From Chrysopilus asiliformis (lineage: Eukaryota; Arthropoda; Insecta; Diptera; Rhagionidae), in assembly GCA_964034945.1 (NCBI GenBank), contig OZ035961.1:42188184-42252183 (forward strand): a stretch of 64,000 bases of DNA, in the 5' to 3' direction. Position 1 is the stretch's first letter, and every line of letters begins with the position of its first letter. Positions 32,526 to 43,800 of the stretch are shown here, one piece after another. The notes beneath the pieces were generated by a model. It was given only the letters and a program-made list of their open reading frames with translations, did not search any database and had not been told where the DNA came from. The translations under genes were made by a program, and so were the position numbers.

Positions 32526-34413
32526 CTTTATTTCAGAACCGTTTTAAAGAAACGACCAATTTAGAATAGTTACTATGCAATTTTTGTAAAATAACTAAAG
32601 CCAATGGAAAATAATTTTTCTATCAACACACCACACTTGTATAATTGCAACAATTTCACACAGCTAAGGAAAGGAAAATCTCTGGTTGATTTGTAACTAT
32701 AGAATGGATTCACGGATTCTGTCCATTTGTTGAGATACAATTCACTTGTCACAGCATTTCATTTCATTCATCTCGGAAAACTTCAAGAGCTTTTCTTTGG
32801 GGCGTGTTGACATCATATACCATTTTCATTGGATGAAATTGTGATCAGACTCCGCCCATCTCATGGAAAAGATGTTCGTATCAATGAAAATTGATTTTCA
32901 TTCGAAAATGAGTTTCCCAAATGCTTCGTCGGACAAACATTTTTGATGCTATGATGTATTATTTTGACATGTTGCATATTGGATTAACATTCTAATAAAC
33001 CGCTTATGAAATTTGATATTTATTGGTTTCCATCGTTTTGGCTATATTGAATGCCATTTACGCATCACCAAACGATCATCGTCGTCATTTAATGTACTTG
33101 TTTGTAAGACTGAAAGAAGATTTGAATTTCACACTAAAGAAAATTATTTCTACCGGAAAAAATCAAAATGCTACAAACTCTTTAGTGTTTGTTAAAATAA
33201 CAAAAATGTCAATCTTATGGTGGCATTAGTATTGCGGGATTTTTAAAACTAATGGATTTTAGTTTCATTTTTCAAACATCGAAAATTTTAAAATGTATTT
33301 GTATAATTGCTACTTTGTCTACTACTGGCTATAAAAACATTTGTACAGTAAAACCTGTATAAGCCGCATTCGCACGGGACCAGGAAATACTTCCCGCTTA
33401 GACAGGTTTCCGGTTTACACAGGGTAAACTATAAAACACTTATATTTTACGTTGTTCTACATAGTATAACTTTAGAAAAATTTCCGGTGAAACCTCGGGT
33501 TTTAAACGTTTCAATTTTTGAACTCCTCTTCAGCCTAAACAATGCCTCAGTTCGTGCTTCGGTTTAAAAAATATCTGATGTGAATGGCATATGACTTTTT
33601 TATACAAAATTTACATTTGTAGACACACTATAACCCGACGAATAAAATATTAATTTGAAGAAAAATATGAATTTTGATTTAACAAAATCTGAAATATCTC
33701 AATAACGGTAAAAGATAGCGGATAACATTAAAAGACAAAGTTGTGGGAATTGTTATCTTCTTCAATTCTGAACCACCGCAAAAAAGGTGCGATGAGTTCG
33801 ACTGCATCGATTGAGTATTTTTTAATCCAATTCGTTTGGGATTATAAAATTCTACATTTCATTTTGTGACTGTCAACATGTCAACAATTAAATAATTTCA
33901 TATTCACCCGCAGCATTCTTAGCCGGACGAAACTCAAACATTAGCGTTTATCACTAGCTCTCATACCATTCGTTTTGGAATTTTTTTTTTTTTAGTATAT
34001 TGTAGGTATTTGTTTTCTTGTGAGACCTTTTATTTGACAACCATCATGATAGGTCCTATATTGGCCTGATTTGGACAAAATGGAGTCACACTTCCGCCAT
34101 TTTGATTTTTTTGGAATATTTTTTACATATTTGTGACTCTTTTCCTAAAACTTTTCATTGGATAGGTCCAAAATTTCTTATTTTCCAGAACCTTTTTATC
34201 CATGTTACTCGATAGATATGTTTTAATCGACATTTACGTCGTCAAAATCGACACACGCGTTATCGACTTACAGCGCTACAAAAATTGATACGCCAACCGG
34301 CCACCCGCAATATTACAGGCCAACATATAAGCATTTCTTCTTAAGCATTCGGGTAATAACGACCTTTTTATTTAAAAATTACAAGTATGTGTTTTGTTAA
34401 ACAAAAAACAAGG
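32526..34413. other. Upstream of Dmrt; promoter not defined
   Basis: The Dmrt 5' UTR and promoter should lie just above 32525. 32800-32870 is GC-richer with ACTCCGCCCATC and TGACATCA words, possible but unproven regulatory sites. 33349-33420 (CAGTAAAACCTGTATAAGCC) looks like a solitary pogo/Tigger-type terminus. 33565-33780 is a member of the dispersed repeat at 12165. 34020-34120 is a lone diverged copy of the 122-bp unit from 29023. Confidence 0.4.
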
Positions 34414-34415
34414 TA

Positions 34416-35345
34416 GGGTAAAGTCGGGTGAAATGGAACAACTTTTTTATTTTTGAAATATCTCGGGAAATAAAAGAGCTTTTTAAACGAAACAAAAATA
34501 AAATCATTCTTTATTACAAACGTAAAATTAAAATCAGAACTCTGGCATAAAAAAAAATGTTAATTCAATATTTTTTTTTAATGTTAAAAAAAAGATCAAA
34601 AGTTCCATTTGTCCTCCATGGTCGGGTGAAATGGAACTTACCATAAGGTGAAATGGAACACTACTTTTTATTCAAATTTTTATTGCCGCATTTATTGCAA
34701 GTCATTGCAAATGACGCGCAGGACTCGTGCGACCACAAATTACAGATGACACATTGAAGGCAGTGGTTTTTTTTTGCGTTTTCATGTACTCCTCCCCACA
34801 TCCTACATAATTGTTTTTCCGAAATCTTCAGGTCCATCAGACTCGCTCATATAAATTATTTCGTCCCTTTCTTCTTCCGAGTCTTCATATTTTTGGGAAG
34901 CTGTCTTCCGCGGTTAAGATTTTTGAGATTTTTTTTTTTGTTTTATAGGCTCCAATATTTATATGTTCCAATACACCTCCGTTTGGCTGTTCCATCTCAG
35001 AAACTAACATGTCTCGACTTGCTGCTTTTATCAATAAATTTACGTAGTGTGAATCTAACTGTGCATTTTGATGTACCCACACAATCCCTTCGCCAAATAC
35101 TTACCAAAAAAATTAAATCTAAAAAATCCACAAAAAAAGTTTTACGACAAAAACGATATTTTTTTTTGGTTTTTTGCTTATAAAAAATAAACAAACGTAT
35201 GCAGCGTGACGATACCTTAACGCGTCGAGGTTTTCTGGTATACCAAACAAACTGTTGCCGACAGCAATAGCAATTATGTTTGACAAGTGCGAAATAGTGG
35301 GGGTGTTCCATTTCACCCTCTGTTCCATTTAACCCGACTTTACCC
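34416..35345. mobile_element. TA-target inverted-repeat element (type 3 of four)
   Basis: TA duplications (34414-34415, 35346-35347) flank GGGTAAAGTCGGGTGAAATG and near-complement. The motif GGTGAAATGGAAC recurs near 34624 and 34647 and inverted near 35305. 930 bp; internal ORFs look non-coding. Confidence 0.8.
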
Positions 35346-35347
35346 TA

Positions 35348-37657
35348 CCTACTTGAGGTCCGATAATGTGGACAACTCCATAATATGGACAATGACTGAT
35401 TTCTTAGTGTCCATATTACCGAGACCACACTGTATGTTCGTAAAATATAATCCCACACATGATGTAAGATGTGAAAATAAATAGCCAACTGAAATTGCGT
35501 GTAAATTACTAATTGTTTTTTTAAACCCTTGAAACTATAATTTCAAATGAGAAAATTTGTTTTTTATGCAGATTTATAATTTAAACCTTTGATCAAATTT
35601 TATAAATTGCCTGTTTACAAAATTAACATCCTTGCAATATCAAAAAAGTTAGTCTTCTATTTGACAAATTGCACCCTTTGGTCACAACAAAAAAGATAAA
35701 TCCTTTCGCAATCTATTTTCAAACAGTAATAGCAATTCTATAGAAAAATTACTTTGATTGAATTACAAAAGTTTCTTTGTATATACCATGATTTCTCAGA
35801 ATTTGATTGAAAAAAAATTTGTGAAACTTTTTTGAAATCTTACACGGTAAAAAGTTGAAATCAAGTCGCCAAAAATCTTTTGTCGAAGGTGAATCGCCCG
35901 ATTCGATTAATTAACTTGTTAGGTTTGTTAAATGATCGAATGAAATATCCGGGTATAATATTCTCATTGTCTTTGATCGTTGAAATATTGTGTGATGAAA
36001 AGTTTCTTTGATCTACATTTCTTCTTTGATTTTGTTGCATAATCGGGCGGCGCCTCGTTTTTAACAATACAAAGAAAAAAATATAGGACCTTCTAATTGT
36101 TTGTAAACAATAAACATAAATATTTGTTATTAAGACGCATATGATGCTTTCGTCAATTGATTTTTAAATTATATCCAATTCGATTAAAACATTCTAATAA
36201 AAGTTGTTTGATCGTTTCACTCGGCGCATACACAATTGTCAACATCATATTAAACTCGCATTTCTAATCGAATTAAAGAGGCTAGCGGACAAGTTATGTA
36301 TACAAATTAGTACATTATCAAACACAAGAAAAGCTACAATTGCCAGAGACCAATCTTCAGAGGAAGGACAGACAAAATATTTATTTAAGAAAAATCCATG
36401 TGTATGGAAGAGGTAGGCAGGAGTGTGCCGATTAGATTTTAATGTATTAAACGATTACGTGAAATCATATTCTAATCACATTTTGTTTTTATAAAAAACT
36501 TTTTCATTTGTAAGGGAGAGGGGAGAAGCAATGGTCCAATTGAATTTTGATGTATGGAAAAATGTTATTTTAAACACATTTTGTCTTTATAACTTGTTCG
36601 ATAAAACCGTTTTCGAGAAAAGGGCACAAAACTGTTTCTTTTGTATCTTTTGTATGGGGAGTGGTTCGATTTTGCCCGTTCAAGAGCTCTGCCTGTTTAT
36701 GAGATACGCAACAGTCAAAAATTTCAAGTCACTAGCTGAATCCTTTCGAAAGTTATGGTGTTCACCAAAAACTCAAACCGGTGATTTGCAACATGATCAA
36801 AATTTTCTTCCATGATTTGGTAAATTTACTTTAGCAAGCAAATCGGCTAGACAACCACGCTGGCTTCTAGCATAAAGGCGTCCACCTAGGGCGTCGTATT
36901 TCTGAGTCGGCGTGGCGCTTTATGCGACATTTTGAGACATTTGGAAGTTCGCTGCGTTAAATTCAGTTAAAACAGAACATGAAGGTACGCTTCTCTAGAA
37001 ACTGTTATGTGAATTGAAGATAGTCGTGCTTTGCCGACCTGTTTTTGTCCGACGTTATTATTTATTTAAGGCGTCTGGTGGAATTTTCTTAAGGTGTCCG
37101 GGGAAGTGTTTTTCTAGAACTGCATTTTGCTGCCCTCAAAAAAAGCAAAAATATCCCCGGGCCCCCTTGAATAGAGGACAGCATTCAGCAAAAGAGAGGA
37201 CGCGATAACGACCCTAATCTAACGGTATATTTGACGTTGGAATTTAAAACTTTTCTCCTGCGGCGCAATAATTTCTGCCGGTATATATTTTTTCACTACA
37301 AATTTTGTCTGTGGCACTATTTTTGTTACATATCGAAAAACTAAGAAAACTTTTTTTAACTAGATAATCACAAGCAAATGATTTTTAAAAGGGTGGTGTA
37401 CATGTTTTTCCCCTAGCGCCGCCCCGCTTTGGAACGCCTTCCCTCTGCGCACTGATCACTCCACTGTTTTTTCCTAGATCGTTTAAGATTTTTTCCATTA
37501 GATAGGTCGTATAACAAGCCCCCTCCCCTCCTTCCCCTGGAGTTTACTGTCCCCTCTTAGATTTCTCAAATTTAATGAGTATATTGACTATTTGTGTACA
37601 AACTGTAAAAAAAGGTTTCTCATTTGAGGTATTTAATTTCTCATTAATTAGTCTATA
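35348..37657. other. Intergenic DNA with one diverged DINE-like copy
   Basis: 35350-35430 has inverted GATAATGTGGAC / GTCCATATTACC words. 36318-36780 (minus) is a member of the diverged DINE-like subfamily (AAGAAAAGCTACAATTGCCA, GAATTTTGATGTATGG, ATTTCAAGTCACTAGCTGAA). 36850-37560 shows no gene; 37390-37560 is GC-rich and may be decayed transposon. Confidence 0.45.
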
Positions 37658-37659
37658 TA

Positions 37660-38570
37660 AAGGGTGTTTTTTTTGCGTAAGGTTAACTGTCGAACGAGCT
37701 GTTATACGCTCACTTTTTCACATTTATGATCAGTATACTCTGGCAAATCATCATGAATAGACTCACGCTTGAACAACGCTGCCAAATTATCCAAATTTAC
37801 TTTGAAAATTAGTCGAATATTCGCGCCATTTATAAGCGACGTTTTTTTAGCAAAATTTTGTTCAGCGATGAAGCTCATTTTTGCAAAATTGCCGTATATG
37901 GAGTGAGACCAATCCACAAGAGACCCAACAAACTCCATTATATCCAGAAAAATGCACCGTTTGGTGCGGATTACACGCTGGTGGCATCATCGGACCTTAT
38001 TTCTTCAAAAATGAGGCCGGAGCTCGCGTTACGATCAATGGAGATCGTTACCGCACCATGATCAACGATTTTTTGTTTGAAAATATGGATTACATTGATC
38101 CGGACGAGATGTGGTTTCAACAGGATGGCGCTACGTGCCATACGGTGACCGCAACCATCGACTTATTGAAATCAAAATTTGGCGATAACTTGGTTTCGAA
38201 AAATTAACCTGTCAATTGGCCTCCAAGGTCGTGCGATTTGACACGTCTCGATTATTTCCTGTGGGGTTACGTGAAGTCACTACGTGAAGGTTTATGCTGA
38301 TAAACTAGCAACAATTGACGCCTTGGAGGCCAACATTGTTCGTGTTATTCGTGCTCGAATAGCAGTGCTCGAAAAAGTGGCCCAAAATTGGACGTCCAGA
38401 ACGCGTTTCGTCAAGAACAGCCGCGGTGGCCATATGCCCGAAATCATTTTCAAATGTTATTGCCATGTATTGATCTTTCGAATAAATAAAGAAATTTTGA
38501 TAAAAATTTAATTTTTTGTGTTACTTTTTAAAATTTGAAGTTCTATTGGGCTTAAAAAAAAAACACCCTT
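37660..38570 (+). mobile_element. Defective DD41D-type mariner, copy 1
   Basis: TA duplications (37658-37659, 38571-38572) flank AAGGGTGTTTTTTTT / AAAAAAAAACACCCTT ends. The start (MNRLTLEQRCQIIQIYFEN) is joined by an internal deletion to FSDEAHF. Later WFQQDGATCHT and LDYFLWGYVK carry the second and third catalytic Asp, 41 residues apart, the spacing of rosa/VIS-like Tc1/mariner elements. Stops and a short duplication (GTGAAGTCACTACGTGAAGG) make it dead. Confidence 0.85.
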
Positions 38571-39034
38571 TACATGCACTCAAAAAATAATAACAAAAGC
38601 CTCGTCCCTATTGACAAAATTTGTTTTGTTGAATCTCAATAAATTTTTTTTGTTAAATTGATATTCGTAAAAGGATTATTTGAAAATTTTGTAAATAAAA
38701 CCATTTTTCGTGATTTCGACAAATTAACAAAACATCCTTTGTAAGTTTATTTATGTTAAAATAACAATTTTTTTGTTGAACAAAGGCTCCAAAAATATTT
38801 GTTCCAACACTCTCGAAAAAATCCGGGGACGAATTAACTCCGCCTCAAAACATAGCTAAAAGTAAGCACCTCACAGTGCTATTCACGGAGTTATTTTTAC
38901 ATTTTTATTTTACGGAGCTAAATATTCATTTAAACACCGTTTTGCACTAAATTTTGAATTAACTCCGAAAAGGAGTCAAAAATTCACTCCAACTCCTTTT
39001 AGGAGTTATTTTCATTGTAAAGGGTGTTCACGTT

Positions 39035-39135
39035 TAGAAGAGGCTTACCAATTGGCTTCAACAGCCTATTGGGGAGGCAAATGTTTTACAATTCGAGAGG
39101 TCCCATGTTCGAGTCCCGGCAGAGACATGCAAGAA
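39035..39135 (+). repeat. tRNA-derived SINE-like sequence or tRNA pseudogene
   Basis: A clear Pol III B box GTTCGAGTC (39107-39115) sits in GAGGTCCCATGTTCGAGTCC, with a tRNA-like GGCTTCAACAGCC segment about 55 bp upstream where a D arm/A box would be. The cloverleaf is too degenerate to be a working tRNA. Confidence 0.45.
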
Positions 39136-39278
39136 AAGTTGTTAATAGTCAATATTAACTTTGAAAACATGAAAAAAACTCAAAACATCTCAAATGCTTG
39201 CAAAAAAAGAGAATTTGCGAGGTTAAATTTATTTGATTTTTTATTTTTTGGGCCATCTAATAAGTTGGTTTAACACCG

Positions 39279-39843
39279 AAACATAACAAAAGCTATAATT
39301 GCCAATCTGGCAATTATTGAAAACCCGTATGATGATATTCGTATCAAAATTCGAACAGTTGTACCAAAATTCCACTTTGAAGTCAAACTTTCCAATAAGA
39401 TTTTTTAAAATTTATTCCAATCGGATTTTGATGTATGGGAGTTTTATGTAGAATCATATCCTAAATAACTTTTGTTCTTGGACTTTTTTTGATAAGATGC
39501 ACCGTTTTCGAGATATTCACAAAAACCGTTTTCGTTCGTATGGGGGGTACCACCCCTAATGGTCCATTTTTGCCCATTAACGAACTTAGCCTCGCATTTT
39601 ACGAAAAACGGATCTGCGCAAAATTTCAAGTCTCTAGCTGAATCCGTGCGTCTGCAATCCGCGCCCCAGACAGACGGACAGACGGACAGACAGACGGACA
39701 GACGGACGGACATGCAGAAATTAATTATTTTTATCATTCTAAACACACTGGTGTAATTCATTTTTATGTGTGATGACGGGATCTTGGCGTTACAAACGGT
39801 AAGGCAAAGTTAATATACCCTTTGGTTTCACCATACGGGTATA
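39279..39843 (-). mobile_element. DINE-1/mini-me-like element, copy D
   Basis: Full-length, reverse orientation; hairpin TTGCCAATCTGGCAA, GACA/GACG tract about 39669-39710, end TCACCATACGGGTATA. Nested in the 38808-39976 element. Confidence 0.75.
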
Positions 39844-39976
39844 AAAATTGTTAAAAATTAACACCCATAAGGAATTGTTTTGAACTCCCTAGTCCGGAGC
39901 TCGATTTTCTGCGATAGGTGATGGACTCCCTCAAACTCCCTTTCGGTGCGTAATCGACTCCATTTTTTCGAGAGTG

Positions 39977-40837
39977 AATGACATTGATTAAATGTTAATT
40001 TAACAATGATTTTATACATATGACCAATTCTTTCTCGAGTGACTTATTTCACTTCTAACAAAAGACAACATGTTACTTCAATAACAAAGCGATAACGAGT
40101 TTACTGGCCCGTGCATTTCGACAATTAACTATAAAACAATTCATTTCATTCAGTAATTTAACAAAATTTAGCGGCGTTTCACGTGGATCTAAATATCGAA
40201 TCTCTAACATTGAATTTTAGGTATCGAAAACGAATTTTTATCGAAATTAAAACCAAAAATATCCTTGAAAGAATAACAATTAACATTCCTGTCGTCTCCC
40301 AACCTTTATTCTTTCCACGTGAAAATATTCTCTAAGAAACGACCGGAATTCAGCCCGAATTTGGTCTGTTGACTGTCAAAATCACGATTGATTTTTTTTG
40401 TTTTTAACGTACCATAAATAAATGTGATAATTGACTATAGAGGGTGGCATATTTTGATACGTGATCAATGATAATTAAGAATAATTAACTTTTTATTGGA
40501 ATAAAATTAATAATACACAATTGTAATTACAAAATATTCTTGGGCTAATTGGAATCAGAAAGTCGTTACGGTAGTCTTCTGAAAACCAGCGGCAGTAAAA
40601 AGTCGCTGGAAACTTTATTCCTTAAAACCGTTTCAAGAATGTTGTTTAGCGTTGGTAACCGCTTGAAAGAGGTTTTTAGTTTACTTCAATATTTAATACA
40701 AAATCAACATTTAACTATGCTACTCCTAATATGTTGACATACGTAATTTAAAATAATTATCAGGCAAACAAAATATCGTCGACATATGACATAAAATTTA
40801 ATATCGTTGAAGTTCCTGTAGAATTCGGTTGGTGCCA
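39977..40837. other. Region upstream of the receptor cluster
   Basis: No gene or element recognised. The IR-A promoter should lie here; no TATA box or initiator can be singled out in the AT-rich sequence. Confidence 0.4.
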
Positions 40838-43800
40838 TGTTTAGTGTCTCAAGTGCTTCGAATATCCGGTGGCTGGTGAAATTCATTAGTAATCAAAATC
40901 ATTATATAAAATCAAAAACAGTAAATGACTCTAAAAAAAATTCTTCTCTATTGCAGTAAATATGTATTTTGTGAATTTGAATAGTGTAATTATTGTCTAT
41001 AATTCCGATCGATATACTACAACTCAATGGGAATATCTTGAAGGGATTCGGGATGCACTTTCTGAGCCATCAATTAAAACGCCAATTGTTGTTCATTGGA
41101 TAAATGCCGCTCAGATTAAGAAGGATAAATTTTATGAGATTTTTTTGAAAAATGTCGAACTAGGTTCTGAGGTTGATATTTATTTCTTCAATAAATCAAA
41201 ACATTTGTTCAATATCCATATTTCATTAAAGGGATATGTGAGTGTCCTACACAATAGTCAAGATTTTATTGAGGCGAAATACAACTCTACTCAAATTTCA
41301 AATATAAGGCAAATGGACAAGAAGTTCTTATTGTTGACGGAAAATGAAAATCCGACACTTCTTTTCCAACATAAAAGTATGAAATGTAAGTTTTTTGAAA
41401 ACGTCCCGATTAAACATAAAGAACCATGCAGGATTCGACGATTTTTATGCCCCCGGGCTAACTTTTGAACCAGTTCGGGTTTCACTTTCGTGGTACCTCC
41501 ATTGGAAAGGTATTTTGCTCTAGTTTCATGGACATAAGCTCTTTTTTGGCGGGGAACTGCAGGGGGATGGTCAAATGCCATCTTAGGCGAAATGATTTTT
41601 TGATGGAAACTGACCATCCCCCTGCAGTGCCCCGCCAAAAAAGAGCTTATGTCAATGAAACTAGAACAAAATACCTTTCTAATGCTGGTACAACGAAAGT
41701 GAAACCCAAAAGTTAGTCAAGGGGCATTTTCGTGCATCGTTCTTTCGGACATGTCCTGCCATTAAAATCTTTTGAGCAGACCTCATTTTGCTTTCGGATC
41801 TGTTTGTCTGTTTGTCTGTTGTCTTGAAATTTTGTACGCATACGTAAGCGTGGCGAAAGACAAACGTCAAATCGAAACACACGATTTAATGGCTGGAAAT
41901 AACGGGTCGTTCAATAAGGACATAACAATTTTGAATTTAAATAAAACACAGAATAATTGAGATATCGGGCTGAAATTTATTCCAGGTATAGTGGACATGT
42001 TACATTTAAGTATGAAAACCGATGTCGTTCATTTGGCCACCGCGAGCACGTTTGCTGATTGATTCTTTGGAGCCAATTCTCCACCACTCTTCCACACATA
42101 TCGGCCGGAACGTTGGCAATTTCGCGTTCGATATTGTTCCTGAGCTCCTCTAACATTGTTGGCTTGTTGGCATAAACCAACGACTTAACATAACCCCATA
42201 AAAAGAAATCCAACAGCGTTAAATCGCATGAGCGAGGTGGCCATTCGACCGGACCATCATTTCATTCATCATTTCATTTCATCATTTTCATTATCATTTC
42301 ATCGGACTCAGAATTTCGGTAGTGAGTTTTAATAATTTCCAAACGTTGCTCGCTGGTGAACTTCACCATGATAAAAATGTAAACCTTGACTGACGTTTAA
42401 GCATTGCCAGATCATAAAAAAAGTTTTAGGGTGCGTTTTTATTAAAATACAAAATTGTTATGTCCTTATTGAAAGGCCCTTTATAAGTAGATAATAATCC
42501 TATTGGAATTTCTCGGTTTATAGGTCTGCAAAAACAAAAAAATAATATAACAAAAATATTATATTATTTTTGTGGATGTTTTCACATCTAATTTCCCCAC
42601 AAAAGGTCAGGCATGTCTGCCCTGAAAACCCATCAGGAGTCTGTTTCTAATGTCCATTAGCGAAGAAAAATATTAAATAAACCCTTACCTCAATAGATAT
42701 GTAGTAAAAAAAAAAATGTTCGAAAACATTGTCGAAAAGTTCTCGACTATCGGCGTGTAACTTTCAAATTGAGACATTATTTTTCATACTTGGTCTACAC
42801 AAAATTAAACTACATGAAACGTAATCGTTTAACGATGAGTTTGTTACAGTATCTTCATGGTTTTTAAAAATTGCTTAATTTCAGAAATTTTTGGAGGGAT
42901 CAAGTCTTCTAAGGGATCAAGTCTCCCTATTCTCCCCAACAATTTATACAAATATCACAACACAATGAAAAAAAAAAACTAAAAACAAACATAACAAAAG
43001 CTATAATTGCCAATCTGGCAATCATTGGAGACCCGTATGGTGATATTCGTATCAAAATTCGAACAGTTGTACCAAAATTCCACTTTGAAGTCAAACTTTC
43101 CAATAAGAATTTTTAAAATTTATTCCAATCGGATTTTGATGTATGCGAGTTTTATGTAGAATCATATCCTAAATAACTTTTGTTCTTGGACTTTTTTGAT
43201 AAGATGCACCGTTTTTGAGATATTCACAAAAACCGTTTTCGTTCGTATGGGGGGTACCCCCCCTAATGGTCCATTTTTGCCCATTAACGAACTTAGCCTC
43301 GCATTTTACGAAAAACGGATCTGTGCAAACTTTCAAGTCTCTAGCTCAATTCGTGCGCCCGCAATCCGCGCCACAGACAGACGGACAGACAGACAGACGG
43401 ACAGACAGACAGACGGACAGACAGACGGACAGACAGACAGACGGACAGACAGACGGACAGACAGACGGACGGACATGCAAAATTCAACTTTTTTTATCAT
43501 TCTAAACACACTGGTGTAATTCATTTTTTTGTGTGATAACGGGATCTTGGCGTTACAAACGGTAAGGCAAAGTTAATATACCCTTTGGTTTCACCATACG
43601 GGTATAAAAATACGAATTCTGACCTCACACCTTAAGAAAAAACGCACGTTTGCTATGAATCGTGACTTACACTCAAAAAATACGTTCTCAATAAGAACCA
43701 AAATTAAGTGATATCGATTTTTGATGGTTAAATTAACAAAATAAGGTAACGGATTGCGTTAACAACATTTCTCGAAAATTTTGATTAATTGGAAGCTTAA

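Larger units (their letters stand above)
38808..39976. mobile_element. Inverted-repeat element hosting a DINE-like copy and a tRNA-like sequence
   Basis: Ends CACTCTCGAAAAAAT (38808) and ATTTTTTCGAGAGTG (39976). GGAGTT/AACTCC words recur through both flanks (38850-39010, 39880-39960). The middle holds a tRNA-derived stretch and DINE-like copy D. No target duplication could be fixed. Confidence 0.55.

Noticed and set aside
40962..41468. Single 168-codon gene starting MYFVNLNSV
   Set aside because: Its ATG is inside exon 2 of IR-A; the homologous positions in copies B and C have no ATG, and the end runs into intron 3.
43196..43519. Open frames rich in [11 protein letters not shown] (also at 25694, 39559, 48816 and 13547)
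   Set aside because: They are translations of GACA/GACG microsatellites inside DINE-like elements; the same repeat is open on both strands.
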